This document shows, in pieces, positions 6,853 through 13,200 of a DNA stretch of 15,468 bases (positions are counted from its first letter, which is position 1; each line of letters starts with the position of its first letter). The stretch covers positions 1 through 15,468 of the forward strand of contig JAEURF010000008.1 of assembly GCA_016789205.1 (NCBI GenBank). Reading direction: 5' to 3'. The stretch is from Anaerolineales bacterium. Its GTDB lineage: Bacteria > Chloroflexota > Anaerolineae > Anaerolineales > Villigracilaceae. The notes under the pieces are model-generated. The model ran no database searches. It was given only the letters and a program-made list of their open reading frames with translations, and was not told the origin of the DNA. The translations under genes were made by a program, and so were the position numbers.

Positions 6853-7728
6853 ATGTCTATCGTAAATGCAAAAGAAATTATGATTGAAGGAGCAAAGAAC
6901 GGATATGCTGTCGGGGCGTTTAATGTCACGGATTTGCTTCAATTCAAGGCGGTGGTTGAAGCGGCAATTGAAAAGAAAGCACCTGTGATTGTGCAAACCT
7001 CCGTCAAGCCATCTCAATTTATAGGAACACAGTTGATGGTTAATATCTATCGCACATTGGCTGAGTCTGCGCCTGTGCCAGTTTGTTTACATCTTGACCA
7101 CTGCACAGATATTGATTATTGCAATAAGTGTGCTGACCTTGGTTATACCAACATCATGATTGATGCTTCTAAACATTCATTTGAAGAAAATATTCGCCAA
7201 ACCAAAGCGGTTGTTGATTATGCTCACAGTGTTGGAAACATTTCCGTTGAAGGTGAATTAGGAACTGTCGGTGGTGTGGAAGACCAAGTGATTGTTGCAG
7301 AAGATGAAGCGCAGTTAGCAAATCCGCAACAATCGGTTGAATTTGTGGAACGAACTGGCGTGGATATTTTTGCTCCAGCGATTGGAACAGCACATGGTGT
7401 TTACAAAACCAAGAATCCAAAAATTGATTTTGAACGCATGGCTATTATCAACAAAATGTTAAACGGTAACGGAATCAAAACTCCAGTGGTAGTTCATGGT
7501 GGTACAGGCTTGCCAGATGATTACATTGTCAAGTTGTTAGAGGCAGGTGGCGCAAAATTTAATGTATCTACTGAGTTGAAGCACACGTTAATCAATGCCA
7601 AATGGGAATATCTCAATGCACATCGTGATGAATATGACCCAGGTAAGTTAGATGTATTTGTAAAAGATGCGACTCGTAAAGTTGTGATGCATTGGATGGA
7701 TAAGTTGGGTTCGGCTGGTAAGGCGTAA
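6853..7728 (+). CDS. Class II zinc-dependent ketose-bisphosphate aldolase (GatY/KbaY-like)
   Basis: This 291-residue protein is a full-length class II fructose/tagatose-bisphosphate aldolase family member. Visible blocks are the catalytic Asp and zinc His in HLDH (D82, H83), E135 in VEGELGTVGGVED, zinc H181 in GTAHGVYK, zinc H215 in VVHGGTGLP, and the phosphate-binding strand FNVSTELK. GGVED and NVxTELK are closer to tagatose-bisphosphate aldolases GatY/KbaY than to housekeeping FbaA. The ATG follows AAGGAG. The family cleaves a phosphorylated ketose to dihydroxyacetone phosphate and an aldehyde. Location beside a DeoR regulator, kinase and phosphatase indicates a peripheral catabolic role rather than glycolysis. 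The site normally reading DGSH is DASK (104-107), a possible sign of altered specificity. The family call is firm; the actual substrate is unknown. Confidence 0.93.
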   Translation: MSIVNAKEIMIEGAKNGYAVGAFNVTDLLQFKAVVEAAIEKKAPVIVQTSVKPSQFIGTQLMVNIYRTLAESAPVPVCLHLDHCTDIDYCNKCADLGYTNIMIDASKHSFEENIRQTKAVVDYAHSVGNISVEGELGTVGGVEDQVIVAEDEAQLANPQQSVEFVERTGVDIFAPAIGTAHGVYKTKNPKIDFERMAIINKMLNGNGIKTPVVVHGGTGLPDDYIVKLLEAGGAKFNVSTELKHTLINAKWEYLNAHRDEYDPGKLDVFVKDATRKVVMHWMDKLGSAGKA

Positions 7729-7740
7729 GAACAAGAGATT

Positions 7741-7757
7741 AGAGAACAGAGAATAGA
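7741..7757. repeat. Purine-rich spacer repeat, copy 2
   Basis: It matches 6801-6817 at 16 of 17 positions. It lies in the 55-bp gap between the aldolase and aminotransferase genes, upstream of that gene's GGAG site. It may be the remnant of a dispersed or tandem purine-rich repeat. Confidence 0.55.
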
Positions 7758-7783
7758 ATTTAGTGAGTTAGGAGAAAATAAAA

Positions 7784-8893
7784 ATGACAAAAAATATTGA
7801 AGATTATTATGCCCCGTGGGTAAAAGGCATTCCGATGTATGTTTCAGAACATATTGAATTGGCATGGCGCAAACCCGAATTACATCGCATGATGTCAAAT
7901 GAAAATCCATTGCCACCTTCTGATAAAGTATTAGAAGCGATGTTCAAATATGCAAAGATGACAAATCGTTATCCAGATCAGGGACTTGTTGTACGAAGCA
8001 AAATTGCTGAGTTGAATAATGTAGATGGTCCACAAAATGTGATGATTGGCAATGGCTCTAGCGAAGTGTATGACAATATCTTCCGCATGTTCATCACACC
8101 CGGCGATGAAGTCATCCAACATACGCCCTGTTTTGGTATTTATGGTTTACGTGGAACTTTGCTCGGCGCGAAGATGGTATCTGTGCCAATGATTTATGAA
8201 GACCACTTACTAAAATTTGACCATAAAGGTCTGATGAATGCAATTACGGATAAGACCAAGATTATTGTCATTCCGAATCCAAATAACCCAAGTGGCAATT
8301 ATATGGACCCAGAACACTTCATCCCATTTGCAGAAACAGGCATCCCCTTAATTGTAGATGAAGCGTATGTCGAGTATGCTGGTTTAGGTAAATCACAAGT
8401 CCAATTGACGAAGAAATATAAAAACGTTTTGATTACTCGAACATTATCGAAAGCGTATGGTTTGGCTGGGATGCGCTTCGGATATACGATTGGGCATGAA
8501 GATGTCATCAAACAGATTGCTGGCTCGCTTCTTCCGTGGAACGTCGGCACGATTCCGATGTGGGCGGCATTGGCGGCGTTTGAAGACCAAGAAGGTTTAG
8601 CAGAGCGTGTCAAATTTAATAATGATGCTGTGGATTACATCTCTGAATCATTGAGTGTGATTCCTGGATTCTATGTGATGCCATCCAAAGCCAATTACAT
8701 TTTGTTTGATTGTGGCGAAACAGGCAAAACTGGTAAAGAAGTTTTGGAATATGCTGAGACCAAAGGAATCATTCTTCGTGGTGAAAGCAAGAAATACGGA
8801 AGCGATGGTTGGTTCCGCGTCACGATTGGTTCAAAAGAAGAAAATGAATTGTTTGTCAACACAGTTCTTGAGTTTTTTGGTGTGAAGAAATAA
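7784..8893 (+). CDS. PLP-dependent class I/II aminotransferase, HisC-like
   Basis: The 369 residues fit the histidinol-phosphate aminotransferase subfamily (fold type I). Motifs in order are MSNENPLPPS near the N-terminus, NGSSEVYDNI for phosphate contact, NPNNPSG, VDEAYVEY with the PLP-pyridine Asp, TRTLSKAYGLAGMRFGY with Schiff-base lysine K223, and GWFRVTIG with the substrate-carboxylate Arg near the C-terminus. GGAG precedes the ATG. No other histidine-biosynthesis gene is nearby. The HAD phosphatase gene starts 9 bp downstream, so this is probably a paralogue recruited to the catabolic cluster and acting on a phosphorylated amino or keto substrate. CobD-like threonine-phosphate decarboxylases share this fold, so decarboxylation is a formal alternative. 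The fold is certain; the reaction is inferred from context. Confidence 0.9.
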   Translation: MTKNIEDYYAPWVKGIPMYVSEHIELAWRKPELHRMMSNENPLPPSDKVLEAMFKYAKMTNRYPDQGLVVRSKIAELNNVDGPQNVMIGNGSSEVYDNIFRMFITPGDEVIQHTPCFGIYGLRGTLLGAKMVSVPMIYEDHLLKFDHKGLMNAITDKTKIIVIPNPNNPSGNYMDPEHFIPFAETGIPLIVDEAYVEYAGLGKSQVQLTKKYKNVLITRTLSKAYGLAGMRFGYTIGHEDVIKQIAGSLLPWNVGTIPMWAALAAFEDQEGLAERVKFNNDAVDYISESLSVIPGFYVMPSKANYILFDCGETGKTGKEVLEYAETKGIILRGESKKYGSDGWFRVTIGSKEENELFVNTVLEFFGVKK

Positions 8894-8902
8894 AGAGGTG
8901 CT

Positions 8903-9661
8903 ATGTCTAAAATAAAAGCAGTATTCTTCGACCAAGATGGTGTCATCATTGATACCGAACGTGATGGTCATCGCGTTTCATTCAACATGACCTTCAAAGA
9001 ATTTGGCTTCACAGATGAGTGGAGTGTTGAGTATTATCATGAACTTCTTCAAATTGCTGGTGGCAAAGAACGCATGAAACATCATTGGAAGACCAAAGGT
9101 TTTTCCAAGCCACTGACAGAAGAAGAAATTGATAACCTTGTCAAAGAGATGCACAAACGCAAAACTGCTTTGTTTGTTGAATTAATTGAAAGCGGAAAAC
9201 TTGCTCTGCGCCCGGGCTTACATCGTTTCATGAAAGAACTCATGGATGCAGGAATCAAAATCGGTGTTTGTACTACATCTAATGAACAAGCCGCCAAAGC
9301 CATCACCGAAGGCGTTTTGAAAGATATTAAGTTTGATGTTGTCTTAGCAGGTGATGTTGTCAAAAACAAAAAACCAGACCCTGAAATTTATAATCTTGGT
9401 TTATCAACACTTGGTCTTACACCTGATGAAGCGTTTGTCGTTGAAGATTCTAAAAACGGAGTCAAAGCCGCCAAAGCCGCAGGTATGAAAGTGATTGTCA
9501 CTACCAATGGTTATACAGAAAAAGAAGATGTAGAAGCAGGTGATGTCATCGTCTCTTGCCTCGGTGACCCTGATGGCGAAAAAGCCAAAATGCGAAAAGG
9601 TGATATTCCAAACTTTGATGGGATTGTCCATGTCAAACAATTAATGGAGTTGTTTGGGTAA
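8903..9661 (+). CDS. HAD-IA phosphatase, CbbY-like
   Basis: This 252-residue protein carries all four HAD motifs: D10-x-D12 in FFDQDGV, T125/S126 in VCTTSN, K157 in NKKPDPE, and E181-D182 in VVEDSKNG. The cap region begins TERDGHRVSFN and continues with GGKERM (53-58). As I recall them, these blocks are typical of CbbY, the phosphatase that removes xylulose-1,5-bisphosphate made by RuBisCO. No RuBisCO gene is visible here, so the enzyme may act on another sugar or polyol phosphate. It follows the aminotransferase by 9 bp, with AGAGG before the ATG, and ends the cluster just before a strong terminator. The HAD family is firm, the CbbY-like subgroup probable, the substrate unknown. Confidence 0.9.
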   Translation: MSKIKAVFFDQDGVIIDTERDGHRVSFNMTFKEFGFTDEWSVEYYHELLQIAGGKERMKHHWKTKGFSKPLTEEEIDNLVKEMHKRKTALFVELIESGKLALRPGLHRFMKELMDAGIKIGVCTTSNEQAAKAITEGVLKDIKFDVVLAGDVVKNKKPDPEIYNLGLSTLGLTPDEAFVVEDSKNGVKAAKAAGMKVIVTTNGYTEKEDVEAGDVIVSCLGDPDGEKAKMRKGDIPNFDGIVHVKQLMELFG

Positions 9662-9663
9662 TT

Positions 9664-9694
9664 AAAAAGACCTGCCAAATTAGCAGGTCTTTTT
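9664..9694 (+). terminator. Intrinsic terminator of the catabolic cluster
   Basis: There is a perfect 12-bp stem, AAAAAGACCTGC with GCAGGTCTTTTT, and a 7-nt loop, starting 2 bp after the phosphatase stop. The 3' arm ends in a T run, and the A run on the other side makes it symmetrical. It clearly closes the unit ending at 9661. Confidence 0.93.
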
Positions 9695-9700
9695 ATCAAG

Positions 9701-9706
9701 TAAAAT
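9701..9706 (+). promoter_or_regulatory. Candidate -10 box (leaderless) for the Nudix gene
   Basis: TAAAAT lies 7 nt before the ATG at 9714, so transcription would start at or next to the start codon. No Shine-Dalgarno site exists in this gap. I see no convincing -35 box because the upstream sequence is the terminator stem. Confidence 0.45.
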
Positions 9707-9713
9707 CTTTTGT

Positions 9714-10241
9714 ATGAGTGAAGAATACTTAGATATAGTAGATGAACAAGATGTAACAATCGGCAAAGAAACACGTAAGAAAGTCCATGAGGTTGGATTA
9801 TGGCATCGAGGCGTGCATGTCTTTTTATTTAACAAAGATGGGAAGATGTTGATTCAAAAACGAAGTGCCGACCGCGCCTCTAACCCGCTTCGGCTTGATT
9901 GCTCAGTCTCGGAGCATGTGCAATCGGGAGAAAGTTATTTGGATGCGGCACGGCGGGGTTTGAAAGAAGAATTAGGAGTTGCAGGCATTCAAATAAAAAG
10001 ATTAACAAAATTCCGCATGAATTATGGAATTAATGATAATGAAATCAGTGAGATTTACACAGGTGAAATTGATACGCAAAATATCAACTTTGATAATAAT
10101 GAAATCGAAACAGTATTTTATATGAGCATGGATGAAATTAAAGAAAAAATGCAACACGAACAAAATTTATTTTGCGATTGGTTCGTGCAAATGATGAATT
10201 GGTATTTTGAAAAGGAAACAAGGCTAATTTTGATGGATTAA
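9714..10241 (+). CDS. Nudix-family protein, IPP-isomerase-like with degenerate Nudix box
   Basis: The 175 residues align by eye with type 1 isopentenyl-diphosphate isomerase and YfcD-type Nudix proteins: YLDIVDEQD start, WHRGVHVFLFNKDGKMLIQKR, the Nudix helix at 67-89 (SGESYLDAARRGLKEELGV), then an NEISEIY block resembling the isomerase metal ligand region. The box departs from consensus: its first Gly is E67 and the Glu after the conserved Arg is G82, though E85-E86 remain. The isomerase's catalytic Cys position (SVCGH in E. coli) reads S66 here, in CSVSEH. I therefore favour a Nudix hydrolase or unknown activity over an active isomerase. The ATG lacks a ribosome site and may be leaderless. 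It is monocistronic, isolated by terminators on both sides. Confidence 0.82.
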   Translation: MSEEYLDIVDEQDVTIGKETRKKVHEVGLWHRGVHVFLFNKDGKMLIQKRSADRASNPLRLDCSVSEHVQSGESYLDAARRGLKEELGVAGIQIKRLTKFRMNYGINDNEISEIYTGEIDTQNINFDNNEIETVFYMSMDEIKEKMQHEQNLFCDWFVQMMNWYFEKETRLILMD

Positions 10242-10260
10242 GCCTGCTTCAGCAGGCTTT
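10240..10260 (+). terminator. Short terminator-like hairpin after the Nudix gene
   Basis: An 8-bp stem, AAGCCTGC with GCAGGCTT, has a TTCA loop. It starts at the stop codon and is followed by only a short T tract (TTTGT), so it is probably a weak terminator. Confidence 0.65.
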
Positions 10261-10269
10261 GTAAAAATA

Positions 10270-10291
10270 GCGCGGGGATTTATCCCCGTGC
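10270..10291. repeat. GC-rich palindromic hairpin
   Basis: GCGCGGGGAT and ATCCCCGTGC pair over 10 bp with one G-T wobble and a TT loop. There is no T run after it. It lies between two terminators in the convergent gap and stands out in GC from the surrounding sequence. Confidence 0.55.
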
Positions 10292-10339
10292 GAGGTTGAA
10301 TCGAAGAAAATGTCGACTTGGCAGAAACAGGCAAAAATT

Positions 10340-10370
10340 AAGGGTGAGGCGTTTCCGTCTCACCCTTTTT
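10340..10370. terminator. Bidirectional intrinsic terminator between convergent genes
   Basis: A 12-bp stem (AAGGGTGAGGCG with CGTCTCACCCTT, one G-T wobble) has a TTTC loop. It is followed by TTT on the plus side and preceded by AAAAATT on the other. It sits between the Nudix gene (plus) and the lipoprotein gene (minus), 14 bp after the latter's stop. Confidence 0.85.
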
Positions 10371-10384
10371 GATTCACTCAAAAA

Positions 10385-11047
10385 CTATGGGCAGTTTTTG
10401 TAATAGGTCACTAACTTTTCAATCTTTTGTGTACGGTCTACCACACCGCCACCTTTGTTCACACCTGCAAATTGAAACTCAATTACAGCTTGGTCCAAAG
10501 CCCGCCAATCATCTTTGATATCAGTAGCTTTGAAGGTGATAAAGAAATTACCTTTACCATCTGTATTCATGTTGCCTAACAAATACCAATCTGAATATCT
10601 AAAGAAACTTGGTGCTTCAAGCACACGATAGAACATTTCTGCACGTGTGACATCGGGATGAATACCACGCATGGTAATTTCAAATTCACGCGGGTAACAA
10701 TTGAGCGTAATACGGTCGCTTGAGAATTTTATATCAGCAAAGATGCCTTTTCCGAAAATATTATCGACCAACACAGGGGTTAAATCTGAACTGCTATTTG
10801 ATGAAGTAGATGCTTCGGCAGTTGGCGCTAGTGTAGGCGTATCGACCGGGACAAGCGTGGGAACAAGTGTAGGTACCTCAGTTGGAACATCTGTCGGCAC
10901 GGCGGTTGGTGGCACAATTTCGGTTGGTGCAATCACGGTCACAACAACGGTTTGAATCATTGGGGTCGGCAATTCTTGCTGAACAGGCTGTACTACGCCA
11001 CAAGCCGCCAGCAATATTGATAGGGAAATTAGTAGAATTTTTTTCAC
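10385..11047 (-). CDS. Putative lipoprotein with Pro/Thr repeat linker
   Basis: The start is GTG (11045-11047, minus), placed by a strong GAGGAGA ribosome site 6 nt upstream. The 220 residues begin with a lipoprotein signal, KKILLISLSILLAACG, with lipobox LAAC and lipidated C16. A linker of PT(x)VPT repeats follows (about 27-78), then a Ser-rich stretch, then a globular C-terminal part of about 130 residues with two cysteines (one in LNCYPREF, one in the C-terminal YKNCP). The linker would space the domain from the outer face of the cytoplasmic membrane. Such linkers are common in Anaerolineae surface proteins. I do not recognise the C-terminal domain. The gene appears monocistronic, with the bidirectional terminator just past its stop. 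The lipoprotein call is firm; the function is unknown. Confidence 0.88.
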   Translation of the reverse strand: MKKILLISLSILLAACGVVQPVQQELPTPMIQTVVVTVIAPTEIVPPTAVPTDVPTEVPTLVPTLVPVDTPTLAPTAEASTSSNSSSDLTPVLVDNIFGKGIFADIKFSSDRITLNCYPREFEITMRGIHPDVTRAEMFYRVLEAPSFFRYSDWYLLGNMNTDGKGNFFITFKATDIKDDWRALDQAVIEFQFAGVNKGGGVVDRTQKIEKLVTYYKNCP

Positions 11048-11170
11048 GATGTGTCTCCTCTTTGTATTTGTTCAAGATTTTATGTCAGCTTCTATTTAAT
11101 AGGTTCACCCTTTGGGGCTATTTCATCTGCTTTCTCTTATCAATTCTGTAAGAAATAGCATAGTCTGGGA

Positions 11171-11223
11171 GCATCGCACCTAATTACATAGAAGAATCAC
11201 TAATATTCGAGTGCGATGCACTC
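11171..11223. repeat. Inverted repeat / palindrome upstream of the radical SAM gene
   Basis: GCATCGCAC (11171-11179) is repeated in inverse as GTGCGATGC (11211-11219). The latter lies inside a perfect small palindrome, GAGTGC-GAT-GCACTC (11209-11223). The rest of the 203-bp divergent gap (11048-11250) shows only A/T-rich sequence. The palindrome lies just upstream of the -10 box at 11239 and could be an operator or a dispersed REP-like unit. Confidence 0.55.
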
Positions 11224-11238
11224 TAATTTCTAATCAGG

Positions 11239-11244
11239 TATAAT
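11239..11244 (+). promoter_or_regulatory. -10 box of the radical SAM operon, probably leaderless
   Basis: A perfect TATAAT ends 6 nt before the ATG at 11251, which places the start of transcription at or beside the start codon. No Shine-Dalgarno site is present in the A-rich spacer. The -35 region is poor and overlaps the palindrome at 11209-11223, hinting at regulated initiation. Confidence 0.6.
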
Positions 11245-11250
11245 AAAAAA

Positions 11251-13188
11251 ATGTTAACTCCTGAACAAATTGAAAACAAACTTAACCGCATTTTATTAAG
11301 AGTACAAAAACCTGGTCGCTATGTGGGCGGAGAATTAAACTCGATTCGCAAAGATTGGGCGCAAGCCAAAACCAAAGTGGCGTTTGTTTTCCCTGATATT
11401 TACGACATTGGCGTTTCCAATGTGGGCTTAAAAGTTTTATACGACCAAATCAATCAACGTGAGGATGCGCTAGCAGAACGCGCTTATTCGCCGTGGATGG
11501 ATATGGAAGATTTGATGCGCCAACATGAGATTCCGCTCTACGCGCTCGAATCAAAACAACCTTTAGCCTGTTTCGACCTCATCGGCTTTTCTCTCCCTTA
11601 TGAGACGTTGTACACCAACACACTTAATGTTTTAGATTTATCTGGCATTCCGATTCATTCGCTTGATAGAGATGAATCACACCCATTCATCATCGCCGGT
11701 GGACATGCGGCGACAAATCCAGAACCGATGTATAAATTCATTGATGCATTTGTGATTGGTGAAGGCGAAGAAGTCATTCACGATATTGTGAATGTGATTC
11801 AAAAAGGAAAGAAGAAAGAAGGAAAATGGTCGCGGCTTGAAGTTCTTAAAGAATTAGCAAAAATTGATGGTGTGTATGTACCACAATTTTATGAAACAAC
11901 TTACATGGAAGATGGAACTGTTGCCTATACAGAACCGACGATTCCAGAAGCGCCGAAATTAGTAAACAAAAGGATTGTTGCAAAACTTCCACCACCACCG
12001 ACAAAATTTATTGTGCCAAATATTGAAGTCGTACATAACCGCGTCTCTGTAGAAATTATGCGCGGATGCACGCGTGGATGTAGATTCTGTCAAGCAGGCA
12101 TGATTACACGTCCCGTCAGAGAAAGAAGCGTGGAAGAAGTTGTCGAAGCCGCAGATGCCGCTATTCGTTCATCTGGATTTGAAGAATTGGCTTTGTTATC
12201 TTTATCTTCATCTGATTACACGTATGTCAAAGATTTGGTAGATGCGATTAGCAAAAGATTTGAAGGCAGAAAATTAACAGTTTCACTTCCATCATTGAGA
12301 ATCGAATCTGTTTCTGTTGATTTGATGGAAAAATTGAAACAACATCGCTCCGGCGGATTTACACTCGCACCAGAAGCAGCGACAGAAAAAATGCGCCGTA
12401 TCATTAACAAATTTATTCCCGATGAAGATATTATCAACACAACTAATGATATTTACGCACGCGGTTGGACGACGATTAAGTTGTATTTTATGATTGGTCA
12501 TCCAAGTGAAACAATTGAAGATGTGCAAGCGATTGCAGATTTATGTAAGCGTGTTCTCGCCGAAGGACGTAAAGTTGCGGGTTGGAAAGTTAAGTTACAC
12601 GCTGGTGTAAGTACCTTTGTGCCAAAACCACAAACACCGTTTCAATGGGTTGCATCGGATACACGCGAAAATATTTTAGAAAAACAAGCTTTACTCAAAC
12701 GTGAATTCTACAAAGATAAAAATATTAAATTGAGTTGGACTAAACCCGAAGATACATTGGTTGAATCTTGGCTTTCACGTGGTGACCGTCGTATGGCAGA
12801 TGTGATTTATACCGCCTGGAAAAACGGCGCGAAGTTTGACGCGTGGGATGAAGGACGCAAGTTTGAGACATGGATGCAAGCATTTGCAGAACATGGCTTA
12901 GACCACGCTTTTTATACGCATCGTCAACGCCGCACAGATGAAGTATTTCCGTGGGAACATATCGGCGCGGCATTACGCAAAAACTTTTTGTTCCAAGATT
13001 TTCGCATGTCACTCGAAGGTGAAATTCGCGTGGATTGTCGCCTCAATTGTTTTGCTTGCGGAATTTTGCCAACGTTTGCAAATTTACGACGTGAAAATCC
13101 CGGCGAAGGTTGGAAGTGCCCGGATGTAAAGTCACCTGCACCGAAGACGAATAAAGCAAATATTGAATTGCCTGTGGTTGGGGATTAA
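11251..13188 (+). CDS. Radical SAM protein, TIGR03960-like
   Basis: The 645-residue protein has an N-terminal region resembling a cobalamin-binding or Rossmann domain (VAFVFPDIYDIGVSNVGLKVLYDQIN, then FIIAGGHAATNPEPMYKFIDAFVIGEGEE). The radical SAM core follows, with CX3CX2C at C273, C277, C280 (RGCTRGCRFCQAG) binding the 4Fe-4S cluster and SAM. TLAPEAATEKMRRIINK lies in the core barrel. A second CX3CX2C, C596, C600, C603 (DCRLNCFACG), is near the C-terminus and may hold a zinc or auxiliary cluster. Length and layout fit the TIGR03960 family, whose members are often next to or fused with a DUF2344 domain. Here that partner is two genes downstream. It is cytosolic, substrate unknown; RNA or translation-factor modification is often suspected. 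The ATG appears leaderless. Confidence 0.9.
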   Translation: MLTPEQIENKLNRILLRVQKPGRYVGGELNSIRKDWAQAKTKVAFVFPDIYDIGVSNVGLKVLYDQINQREDALAERAYSPWMDMEDLMRQHEIPLYALESKQPLACFDLIGFSLPYETLYTNTLNVLDLSGIPIHSLDRDESHPFIIAGGHAATNPEPMYKFIDAFVIGEGEEVIHDIVNVIQKGKKKEGKWSRLEVLKELAKIDGVYVPQFYETTYMEDGTVAYTEPTIPEAPKLVNKRIVAKLPPPPTKFIVPNIEVVHNRVSVEIMRGCTRGCRFCQAGMITRPVRERSVEEVVEAADAAIRSSGFEELALLSLSSSDYTYVKDLVDAISKRFEGRKLTVSLPSLRIESVSVDLMEKLKQHRSGGFTLAPEAATEKMRRIINKFIPDEDIINTTNDIYARGWTTIKLYFMIGHPSETIEDVQAIADLCKRVLAEGRKVAGWKVKLHAGVSTFVPKPQTPFQWVASDTRENILEKQALLKREFYKDKNIKLSWTKPEDTLVESWLSRGDRRMADVIYTAWKNGAKFDAWDEGRKFETWMQAFAEHGLDHAFYTHRQRRTDEVFPWEHIGAALRKNFLFQDFRMSLEGEIRVDCRLNCFACGILPTFANLRRENPGEGWKCPDVKSPAPKTNKANIELPVVGD

Positions 13189-13200
13189 GCAAATAATCAA

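Noticed and set aside
7784..8893. Housekeeping hisC
   Set aside because: No other histidine gene is nearby and the gene is embedded in a catabolic cluster. HisC-like is kept as a family label only.
10701..10955. Plus-strand open frame rich in VGTS repeats
   Set aside because: It is the antisense reading of the lipoprotein's Pro/Thr linker, with no ribosome site or family features.
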